Assembly: GCF_020921035.1 (NCBI RefSeq)
Contig: NC_063153.1
Coordinates: 14,322,001-14,386,000, forward strand
Length of the DNA: 64,000 bases
Direction of reading: 5' to 3'
From: Rhodamnia argentea
Lineage: Eukaryota; Streptophyta; Magnoliopsida; Myrtales; Myrtaceae
Shown: positions 1-9,206 of the stretch, piece by piece
Position numbering within the stretch: position 1 is the stretch's first letter
Layout: each line of letters starts with the position of its first letter
The notes under the pieces: generated by a model
The model's input: the letters and a program-made list of their open reading frames with translations, nothing else
Told to the model about the DNA's origin: nothing
Databases searched by the model: none
Position numbers and translations under genes: made by a program

Positions 1-384
1 AAAGTAACCCCCCCCAAATTTTTTTTATCTTCCTTAAAATGCTGTAGTTTCTAATGCGGGGACGGTAATTCATGGCATCGTGTTGTGTCGCGTGGTGTGG
101 TTATAATCGTATCCGAGTTTTTCGATCTAATCCATGCTTTAATTTCCAACGCACAACAAAAATCAGACTTCATCTTTTTTTCCATTTTAATATTTTTTTC
201 CCCTTAAGAGTTTTTGTTAGAGAAATAGCTCTGCTGTTTTATGTTCCAGTGGGCCCCACTCGCGGGGGTCTGAGGTGGCATCGTTTTGGCGGGTCCATCA
301 GATCAGATCAGAAGCCTCTCTTCTTCTTCCTGGCAACCTCAACAAATCGTGCAAAAGTTCTCTTCCTCCCCTCTCCCCCCCCCT

Positions 385-392
385 CTATTTAT
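385..392 (+). promoter_or_regulatory. TATA-like box upstream of the acidic-protein gene
   Basis: CTATTTAT lies about 80 bp before the ATG at 472, with a pyrimidine-rich stretch before it and a CA/CT microsatellite leader after it. Position and composition fit a plant TATA box, but no transcription start can be shown from sequence. Confidence 0.4.
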
Positions 393-430
393 GAGCTCCC
401 TCTTTTTGCCAAAACACGCGCACACCCAAA

Positions 431-460
431 CACACACACACACACACTCTCTCTCTCTCT
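431..460. repeat. CA/CT compound microsatellite in the 5' leader
   Basis: A run of CA dinucleotides passes directly into CT dinucleotides about 12 bp before the start codon at 472. CT-rich leaders are common in plant genes. It is probably length-polymorphic. Confidence 0.8.
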
Positions 461-471
461 GTCATTCTCGT

Positions 472-1107
472 ATGGAGGAGGTGCGCAAGAGGCAAGCAGA
501 CGAAGCGGCGGACGGCGGCGAGGAAGGCTCCCCCGTGAAGAAGCCAAAGACGACCGAAACGCGAGCGGGGCCCGACAGCGCCGACGACGACGACGACGAC
601 GACGACTGCATATCGGCGTGGCTGACGCTCGACGACGACGCGGTCTCCGAGCTCCTGGACCTCCTCGAACCCGCCGGGTCGTCGCCCTCCTCCTCCTCCT
701 CGTCGGCCGCGGCGGCGGGGGGCGCCGCCTTCAACTTCAAGGTGAAGTTCATCGACGACCCCTACGCGTCGCAGCTGGTATTCCAGGCGTCGTCGTCGTT
801 CGTGACCATCAACGGCAACGAGGAGAGCTGCGGGTCCTCCTTCTCGGAGTCGGAGACCACGGTGATGGCCAGCATCGACACGCGCGGCATCGGCGCGCTC
901 CGGGGCGCGGGGGACGAAGCCGGTCGCGGCCGGCGGGTGGCCGAGTGGGGAGGCGCGTGGGGCGCGGGGTCCGGGGAGGCGCGTGGGTGCGGGATGGAAG
1001 GGTGCGACTGCGGGTTTGGTGCGGATGATGATGTCGTTGCAGGGTTTCTGGGTGAGCAGGGTGGGGAGGAGGAGGAGGAGGAGATGCTTTTGACTGGACT
1101 GAAGTGA
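472..1107 (+). CDS. Acidic Ser/Asp-rich plant protein of unknown function (211 aa, intronless)
   Basis: I do not recognise the family. The ATG at 472 is chosen because it follows the TATA-like box and CT-rich leader; the frame is open further upstream, but that part is leader-like low complexity. The protein opens with a basic/acidic segment holding a short nuclear-localisation-like KKPK (about residues 22-26), then a run of eight Asp, an Asp/Leu-rich helix (LDDDAVSELLDLLE), Ser and Ala runs, and a complex stretch at about residues 85-135 (FKVKFIDDPYAS, then FVTINGNEES) that looks like the conserved core. A Gly/Arg-rich part and an acidic tail (EEEEEE, ending LLTGLK) follow. The coding region is strikingly GC-rich compared with its AT-rich flanks, so the long open frames on other phases and the opposite strand are shadows. 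An acidic nuclear regulator is plausible but is inference only. Confidence 0.72.
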   Translation: MEEVRKRQADEAADGGEEGSPVKKPKTTETRAGPDSADDDDDDDDCISAWLTLDDDAVSELLDLLEPAGSSPSSSSSSAAAAGGAAFNFKVKFIDDPYASQLVFQASSSFVTINGNEESCGSSFSESETTVMASIDTRGIGALRGAGDEAGRGRRVAEWGGAWGAGSGEARGCGMEGCDCGFGADDDVVAGFLGEQGGEEEEEEMLLTGLK

Positions 1108-2203
1108 AATGCAGAATGCAGGTGATGATGGGACACTAGGGTTAGGCTCTTTGGGGTTTTTTGGGGTGGGGCTGCTTCTGCTTCTGCTTCTGCTTCTTCT
1201 TTAGGGTTCTCTAGGGTTCTAATACTGTGAATAGAAGGAAGATGGTATAGAAAAAAATAGAGAATACAGGGGAAAGTGGGAGGTAAGGAGTAGACTTTTT
1301 TTTTTTTTTTTGGGTTCCTTCTTGGGAAATGGTGGGATTTGCAGGTAGAGAGAGAAAGTGATGGAGAGAGAGAGAGACTTTTCTTTCCTTTCCTTTACTT
1401 TCCTTTTTGTTTTATGGGGGGAAAAAGGTGGACAGAAATGGGAAAATGTAAAAATGAAGCCTTGTTTCTTCTTATGTAAAAAGTTAAAAATTTGCAGCTT
1501 TTTGGTGTTTGTTTTGGGCATTTGCAATGCTGGTTTTTTTTTTTTGTCTCTTGCTTTCTTCTGGGTTGGCTGGGCTTTTTTATACAAAGAGCCTTTTACT
1601 CCTTAAAAGAGTTGAAGTTCAAAAAGCTAAATTAAAAAAAGAAAAAAAGAATTGGGCCTCTTTGGACATTATGAACTGGCTTAAAGTGGTTTAGCCATGA
1701 ATTTATGATTAAAGCGGATTTCCTATTACCCATTTTCCAAGCGCGTCGAGCTATCCTTTCGGCTTTATCATCCCAAAAGCCCGAGAAAACACGATGTAGC
1801 GCATTGCCCGCGCATCGGAGCTTTGCGGCGGGCGGTGCCTACCACGATAGTAAATAAACTTTGTCATTATAAGAAGAAAGGAATTATGTTGGTGAATAAA
1901 AAGGTGGGTGTGAATTACCAACCCTTTTTATTTTTTATTTTTTTGAGCAAAAAGAAAAATTATCAACCCTTTTTTTCCCCGTTTATTGAGGAGCATAAGT
2001 AATGTTGGGGGGGAAAAGGTTTATACTTTAGGTTAGAGGGGGTGGTCCTGTCCCTTTCTCTCTTTTGATGTTTGATGGCAGATGTGAATAATTTACACCC
2101 TTTTGTTTTTTTTTCATTGGTTGGGGGCCCCACCCGATGTGATTTCGATTGTACGGCGAACTCACGGGGATCCGGTTGGCCCCACCCCCACCCCCGTGGC
2201 CGC
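1108..2203. other. Intergenic region and 3' flank, no gene seen
   Basis: This holds the 3' flank of the acidic-protein gene (a CTTCTG hexamer-type repeat near 1172-1200 and isolated TAGGGTT words), several long T and A runs, and a short GC-rich patch near 1740-1835. Open frames here are low-complexity Phe/Lys shadows. Confidence 0.6.
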
Positions 2204-2209
2204 CACGTG
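2204..2209 (+). promoter_or_regulatory. G-box / ABRE core CACGTG
   Basis: CACGTG in the context GCCACGTGTC, inside a GC-rich island about 415 bp upstream of the ATG at 2620. Such palindromes bind bZIP and bHLH factors. Function here is inferred from sequence and position only. Confidence 0.4.
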
Positions 2210-2482
2210 TCGTCGCAGGAATTCACTGCGCTTTTCGAAAATTTGAACAGCAATACCTTCATTTCCTGTAAAATTATAGATTATAGAGATGGCAATCGCA
2301 GGCCTCTCGGTCAAAGTCGACGTCGTTTCCTATGCGAATAATTTGTGGAAGTACATAGCGCATGGAAATTTCATCAGCTTTTTCGAATTTCCCCCTTTTT
2401 TTTTTCAGTTTTTATAATATTAAAATTATAAAGTCACATCAATAGGCGTCACACGAAATTCGACGGAGCGTTCATTACCTTA

Positions 2483-2541
2483 TTGGGCCACCTCAAGCCC
2501 AGGTCCTCGCAATTTCAGATTGGGCCCAGTCTCAAAGCCCA
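2483..2541. promoter_or_regulatory. Cluster of TGGGCC / AGCCCA (site II-like) elements
   Basis: TTGGGCC at 2483, TTGGGCCC at 2520 and two AGCCCA words lie within 60 bp, 80-140 bp before the ATG at 2620. TGGGCY elements are bound by TCP factors and are typical of plant genes active in dividing cells. Together with the adjacent E2F site they suggest proliferation-linked expression of the downstream gene. Confidence 0.45.
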
Positions 2542-2565
2542 CAAAATTTGCTTTAAAGCCCTAAC

Positions 2566-2578
2566 TTTTGGCGCGAAA
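2566..2578 (+). promoter_or_regulatory. E2F-type site TTTTGGCGCGAAA
   Basis: A perfect match to the palindromic E2F/DP consensus (TTTGGCGCGAAA), ending about 40 bp before the ATG at 2620. Its location in the proximal promoter or leader suggests S-phase expression, as for plant replication and repair genes. Binding is not demonstrated. Confidence 0.55.
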
Positions 2579-2619
2579 CATCTCTCTCTCTCTCTCCGCC
2601 ACTCGCGTGCGCGCTCGCC

Positions 2620-5600
2620 ATGAACGGGAGCTCGCTCCAAGAAATCACTGATCTCTTCGCATCGCTCGCGTCTCACCTCGAAACCCTTGACCGGACCTGT
2701 GCAATCGGCAATGGGGGAGAAGGGGAGGACGCGGGGAGATCGTTGGACGCTGCGATTTCGAAGCTGAATCGGTCGCTGAACCTCCACGACGGCGACGGCG
2801 ACGGCGATGAGGATCCCGCGGTTCGGTTTCTGGACACCGCCTTGTCTCTCATGTGCTTCAAAGCTCCTCAGGTCAGGAAACGATGCGAAGGTCTCGTGGC
2901 TGGTGTTTTTAGTTGGGTGTTCGTGCATTTTTATGTTTCTAGTTCTGAGTGTTGAGGCGGTAATGTTCTAGGTGTTTGGTTCGGTAGTGGATTACACGGT
3001 GAAGACGATTGCTGCGGTTTTGTCCTCTTCAATTGGCTGCGAGGTGGTTCGCTTCCGAAAAGAGGAAGCTCTGCAGATAGGGAGCTCGATTTCGCACAAT
3101 GATTGTGTCCAAGTGGTGGCAGCGTGCAGTGACATCCTCCCGAAATTGCAGAGAGACGGTCTGTTAATTTTCTTTACCTGTTCCGCTTGGTCTTGTAATT
3201 AGTAACCTCGATGAACGCTGAGCTAAAAGAAGAAGGGAAAATGGAAAAAACAGATTTGACTATTCTTGTCACTTGCTTGCGCCTGTAGTGATTGGTATTT
3301 GTAGGTTTCCACAGTGCTTTTCTTCACGATAGAGCATCAGATTCCGATTCCTGATAGTAGTTTGATATTTGGGTTTTTGTTTGAATAGATCACGAACCTC
3401 GCTGGGTTTGATAGCATTTCCCATGAACTTGCCCTTTCCATGAGAAGAAAATATTTGTACGAAGAGATTTGTTAGGGATGCAAGAATTGACACCTTTATT
3501 CTAGTTTCATTCTGCAAATCTACAATTGGTCAGTTTGTCTTTAATGTATGAGCTAAGATCTGAAGTTTGACTGAAACATTGCAGGAACACTTTCTCACTT
3601 ACTACTGCATGCTGTCCTGCGCGTAGCAGTTTCAGCATCTCACAGTCGGTTTTTGTTCCCTCTGGCTCGCATTGTTGATGTAAAATCAGTCAGTGGGAGA
3701 ATAATTGCAGCATCAAAGCTCCTTGACTATCTACCCAAAGGATTTTGTCTTAAGGATGACGAAACACCATCAAGGTACTTTGCGAACAAAGCTGCTATGG
3801 ACATTGATTTGTGCATATGTCGATACCATCCTATCGTTCTTGACTTGGCTATCTGCGCAAGAACTCATTAATTGATTTCGGGAAACGCAATGCACCAAGC
3901 ATGCTTTCTTTAATATAAGAACTTTTTAACTTTTGTTCAATTCTGTCCTTGGGTATATATGAGGCAAAGGAGTTTTATCTGTATTTTATCTGTATTTCGG
4001 CAACCTATTGAGGACCATAACTCTCTTAACTTTAGTTATGGTGACCTAATAACTCAATCCTTGCCTTTTTTTTTTTTTTCCTTCCAGGCTGTTATTCTGG
4101 TACCTCGATCCAGCGATTCTGAGCAATGACATTTCTAAGATTTTGCAAGAAGTTATGGAAAGACCTTTCCTTTGTTTGCATAAGGAATTGCATGAGAGGA
4201 TGTCCTGGCGGAATATTGTTGCTTGCTTGGTACTTTCTCCTATAATGTTTTTCGAGGCAAAAGCTTTATTACATAGATGGTTTCTGGAGACGTGAGTTTG
4301 CGGTCCTTGCATCTTATGAAATTCATTTTGGAAGTTTTAGCTCTATCTGATAGCAAAAATGTGGTTGCATTCAACTCATGCACACTATTATCAGGTTCTT
4401 ATTTGATTTTTCTCATGGCCTACTTGGCAATGTGCCTCAAGATTTCGGCCTACTTAACTGATTTTTTGTGAAGCTTTGCTTCTGAAAGTATCTGTGTTGA
4501 CTGTGTTGCTCTACCTAATTTCAACATTCTTCTATGAGATAGGCACCTTCACCAATTTAATTCAATTCTAGCTTTCCTGTTGGATGAGTTTTAAAATGAG
4601 TTTTAAAACTTACTCAAGCAGAGCTGGTCCAAAATGTTTAGGGAAGTTCTGTGACAGCCTCCAAAAATGGAAGATTGCATCTGGCTACGAGTGGGCAAAT
4701 ACTAACCCTGTAGGACTTTCTTAGAACCTAGCATTGTTGTTTCTAATTGATTTCAACTCAACTCCCTAGCTTTGCTGGTGTAAACAATCTTTTTGTTAAG
4801 TTTATGAAGTTGAGGTGGATTTTTCTGTTGAAGAAACACCATTTGTTTATTGTATATCTGTTATGCCATTGTCACCTTGAATAAACATATTCTTGTTTGC
4901 TTTCAGTCATAAATATTTTATCCCATCTGTCATTGATTGAGGATATATAGTGGAAGATTCTGATGTTTCTCAAACATCTCTCATTCATCAAATGAAAAGG
5001 TTCAAAACCGCATTCATGTTTACTATAGTACATGCTTTACTGATGCCCTTTTTGTCTATAATCTTCTTGATGCCTTCTCTCATTTTTATGCCTAACAGGG
5101 GTTTGGCTTTTGTGCTGGAGTTTTCAACTATATTAGTCAAGGTGATTCTGGATGTAATTTCTAGGCCAATGTGGTGGGGGATATCGATGGAAACGGGAAT
5201 GAAGCTGCCCTTTTCTGATGCCTATTTCCCCTTTCACCACCAATTATTGAGGTCTTTCATGGGACCTATATCATGTGCGACACTTTTAAATTTGGTTGAT
5301 TTTACTAGCAACAAGAGTTCCACTGCGAACTCAGATGTGACAAAGGCGGCAAGGATAGATTCACAAGTCTATGTGGTGAGTATCTACTCAAACTTATTTA
5401 TTTGTCAATTCAGATACGATGATGCCTGAGAAGTAATGTTTGTCATTGCCTTGTAGGGCACATGCAATCAACTTCCCAGTTTGGTTCTATTTTGCTTCCC
5501 TCACTCTTCTATGCGATGAAAGTTTACACATGCATTGCACATTTGGGCAAACCCATACAACTGACCAGATGCAGAACACGAAACCCTTGTCCGGTCGAAC

Positions 5601-6459
5601 TGCTGCCGCAAGGTACATTGCGTGGATTTTGTGCCCGATCAATATAGCTCGTCAGGAATTGCTAGTCGATCATTTGATTAAGCTATCAGAGTCTTGGGCT
5701 GTGAATCAATTTTCCTCAGGTGTACGGGATGTAGAAACAGCTGTCTTGAGGAAGAAGCTCAAGAAACCCAGGCTTTCTGAGGATAATGCCAATAATAACT
5801 TGAAGGAGGAGGAGCATAATTGCCGTAGCATAGAGAACTTGGTTGAAGATTTCCAGAACCTGTATCGATGGTATTGCACACAGTTTATGAACTTTCGTGC
5901 GTCATGCGAAGGACAATCAATTGATGGGTGCCTGCAGCAGAGTATGATGTTCAGGGAAATTCCATTAGGTATCTTGATAGGACAGTCAAGCTTTATGGAG
6001 GAAGATGTGTGCGAGCTGTTGCTGCATTATGCCTCAACCGGCAGAATACTTCAGCCAGGGAAAACCAAGAAAGTGGAACTGAAGGACATAAGAAGCTATT
6101 CTGAAGGACCAGTATCAGCTGTATGGAATGATGATTGTGTCAAGGAAGAGGCAATCAGAGGTGCTCGTCTGATCTTCGAGTTAACTGATATTGTTGAGAA
6201 CATGTCCTCATCGATGTGTGAAACTGAAGAGAGTGAATTGGGCTTTATCTGCCGACTGAAAGAACGGACTGTTGGGTACTTGGTCAAGTGCATCAAGTCA
6301 CTGATTCAGCTGGAAACATTTGAGGGTAAATCTTCAATGCTATTGGATCTACATCGTAGGTTGCTGCAGTGGAAGCATAACGGGCGGAAACAATTCAAGG
6401 TTCCCGAAGATCTAGATCACATCACACTCGAATTGAATCATCAATTATCCACAACATGA
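2620..6459 (+). CDS. Conserved plant protein of unknown function, six exons, about 703 aa (one-base frame conflict at last intron)
   Basis: Exons read from GT-AG borders and frame continuity: 2620-2871, 2972-3158, 3585-3774, 4088-4291, 5099-5375 and about 5457-6459 (stop TGA). The first four junctions keep frame exactly. At the fifth, the canonical acceptor (TAG ending 5456) leaves one G too many: used literally, translation stops at 5517-5519, about 390 aa in. The frame starting one base later is open from the acceptor to 6459 and joins into a sensible segment (IDSQVYV then AHAINFPVWFYFAS). The protein is mostly predicted-helical with Leu-rich stretches and a basic patch (RKKLKKPR), with no signal peptide and no catalytic motif that I recognise; an ARM/HEAT-like scaffold is possible. 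The upstream E2F and TGGGCC elements suggest a cell-cycle, replication or repair role, by inference only. Confidence 0.72.
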
Positions 6460-8411
6460 CTGAATTTGTCAAGGTAGCTGTAAAGTTAAAAGGTAAAGAT
6501 GTAGAATCCAATGCAATGTTCTTTTTTCTTTTTTTTGGGTTACTGATCCAAGCAAATGGGATTAATTATCAATCTTATTCCCGTGCTCTGTCCATGTGGA
6601 TTTACAGCTACAGATTATTCTCTACTGAGCTTTGCACAATTCAAATCCACCCCCCATTTTATTGCCAAATCAATATGTGCAAATGCGGTCATGAAATTTG
6701 TCAAACAAAACACATTGAGGACTTGCATGAGAAACACCTCGGCAAAGAATTATGACGTTACATAAACTTATGTATCGTCAGAAAAGCAAGGACATGGAGA
6801 AAAATCTTGTTTAAGGATGTGGATCGTGTTACAGTGCGTTGCAACTTCCCCATCGTAAAGTTGGGATTAGAACTATATTAGGCAGATAAAAGGGTGTTTA
6901 GAACTTCATCTTAGTCTTTCATAGAACAAAGGGAATCTTGGATTGTTGTCAATATAGCGGCCATTAAGCTCCAATGGCCTTTGGCTAATTTTTCATATTT
7001 TGTCAAAGTGGTTGGGACGGTAGTTTGTTCTTCATTTTGTGGGCTGATCTCTCTGTTCAAGATTTGCAGGATAAGCAGATAAGTTCTTGAGAGAGATCTC
7101 GTATTTTGGGGCACCTGACAATAATTATTTTATTTAGCAATTTAAAAACTACCTTAGCCGCCACAAACTTGGGGCCAATTTAAAAACAAAAAAACATGGT
7201 CAAACTTTTCTTTATAAGCCTCTCTGTTCCCCCTTCTCTCTTTACCTTCCCAAAATCCATTCCCATACCTTGAATATGGACACAGAGAGAGGGAGAGAGA
7301 TTGCAACGTTGGACGGCCAATATTCAAGATTCGTCCATTGAGAAACAGAACAAGCCTCACTTTAGGAATGATCGCAACAATTAATGTCCGTCTTATCTTC
7401 TTCACCAGAAACCATCGTCCTCTCTTCGGCTACGATGGTTTCTAGTGAAGAAAATGAGAAGATATTAGTTCTTCGGACCATTCTCGTATCGCGAGGCTCG
7501 TATTTTTTCCCGATGGTACAAATCTTGGAAATTTGGTCACACCATAAGTGGTGGTGTCTGGCGATGCCCGAAGTCGAAGGAGGTGATGCACCTGATGAAG
7601 CGGAGGAGAAGAGAAAGGGAGATAGCCAACGGTTGAAGTTATTTGTTTATTATTTTTTTTTTTCTGTTGCCTGCTTTCTGAGTCTCGTCTCCATTTTAAG
7701 AAGTATAATGTGTTCGATGATATCAGACAATGTCTACCAGTACGAGAACTTGCTTTCTTGAACAATTGTTGTTTGCATCTGCACGTACAAGACATGTTCT
7801 CGTTCTTCAATCTTTAGCGCATGTACATGAGTAAGTCTTCCCTTTACTAGTTATAGAATGAAAATTTCAACCATTGTTCTTCAGCCTAAAAGAAAATAAA
7901 TTTAACTGAAATATTTTCAGTGATGAGTTACCCATGAAGGGCGGGTTTTTCGTAACGTGGATGATGTAGATAAATAGAAACTAATTGCCATACAAACCTT
8001 GTACGAGAATATGTGTTCTTCGTGGGTGGTTTTCATGTGAGTTCTAAAAATTTCTTGATATATACTTGCGTTGGTTTAATATAATTAGCTTGACAAAAAT
8101 AAAGTCAACTACGAATTTCTGTTTTTCCGATTCATGCCGTTTTAATTTTAATTTTTTTTTTTTGTAGGACTTGGCTAACTTCTGTTCTATCTATCGACAT
8201 GCCTACCTATACTACTGTATAGTCAATTTTTGGATTAGGTGTCAATTTCTTGAAAGTTTGGAATAATCTTGGTGTGCATATACGAGAAATCTTTGATCGC
8301 CATGGTTTCTTGTGATGTACGAAATTCGTTGATCTGAAAATCCAGGACAAGCTTCTTGCACTTGCAGTTCATCAACTTCTTGGACACACATTCGCCTCAT
8401 CTTGTGCAGTG
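6460..8411. other. Intergenic region, no gene recognised
   Basis: This includes the 3' flank of the six-exon gene and AT-rich sequence. The frame open at 7384-7761 overlaps a hairpin and ends in low complexity, so I do not call it. The one notable structure is the inverted repeat at 7398-7452. Confidence 0.55.
7398..7452. repeat. Short hairpin, 21-nt arms with a 13-nt loop
   Basis: The left arm 7398-7418 and right arm 7432-7452 are reverse complements with a single mismatch (CACC against CACT). The loop is CCTCTCTTCGGCT-like and pyrimidine-rich. No flanking duplication was seen, so it does not look like a typical MITE. It could be a small-RNA hairpin, an RNA structure or a remnant. Confidence 0.7.
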
Positions 8412-8790
8412 ACATCATGGAGAGGAATTCGATATCAGCTTCTTGAGTTGCTTGGAATTGGATAGAGAAGCTCTTGTTGATCGCTGTCGAGAACAGCCTT
8501 GAAGTTCATGAAGCTCTCTTATCAAACTTCATGCAGAGGAAGCAACTATTCGGAATAGCAACGAAGGGCTGTGGTAGGATCACACAGAAGCAGTTTTCTG
8601 AGTTGGTGGACTTAGGAAGTGTCTAGTGATTGTGCATCTGGAATGCTATCCAAACGAAAACTTTGCAAAGATGAGCAAACATTGAAGTAATTAAGTTTGT
8701 CGGCCTATGAGATCGGGCACCTTTTTTTGCTCGAATGCTAGCATTTCAGGCCCCATACTGGGAAGTGATGTGGCTTGGTCCTGTATAGAT
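8412..8790 (+). pseudogene. LRR receptor-like protein remnant, copy 1
   Basis: This segment aligns by eye with the longer remnant at about 25790-26745: it shares the ATGGAGAGGAATTCG opening, the REALVD-like N-terminal cap and the later SELVDLG leucine-rich-repeat piece. The middle (about 590 bp of repeats in the longer copy) is missing; the join follows GAAGCAG. Stops and frame changes are frequent, so nothing is translatable. It lies just downstream of BGAL A and belongs to the duplicated block. Confidence 0.6.
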
Positions 8791-9206
8791 TGTACGCTTG
8801 ATGTTCAAGTTATAGAATTATAGTAAGGCAAGAGAAGTAAACAAGGAGGTACTCAAAGCGGGAGGAGTTGAATTTCATGTCATTGTCACAAGCACTTCAT
8901 TTCAGTGTCCTTCTTAGCAAGGCAACAAAATGACTGTCCTGCTTTCTAGAGACACTCAACCACGACGCCTATACACTTGAAAGGCCGAGAAATTCCACTT
9001 GATCGCGTTCATATGTGGAGCACAAGCTAGGTGTGACACACCAGCATTTCTATGCAGTTTATTCCTGCCGGGCTGTATTTCTGTCTATGACTTCGGCAAA
9101 ATGGTGAGTTAGCATGGCTTGACTCTTGCACACCGTTTGCTCTGTGAACTTCGGAACTTGCGGTATGTCGGTCATAAGCCACAGCGATTCAGAGGTTCTG
9201 CTGTTA

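Noticed and set aside
72-1028. 318-codon open frame overlapping the acidic-protein gene in another phase
   Set aside because: GC-rich coding DNA opens other frames; the product is Arg/His-rich low complexity, and the 472-1107 frame has the better start, leader and composition.
1137-1215. Telomere-type repeat (TAGGGTT words)
   Set aside because: Only isolated, non-tandem words in a 3' flank.
5484-5574. 91-nt intron that would also restore frame in the six-exon gene
   Set aside because: Weak donor (GTTCTA) and no pyrimidine tract at the acceptor; it would also remove a segment that looks coding in the shifted frame. A one-base surplus is simpler.
7384-7761. 125-codon open frame, plus strand
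   Set aside because: It starts inside the hairpin, ends in Phe/Tyr low complexity and resembles no protein.
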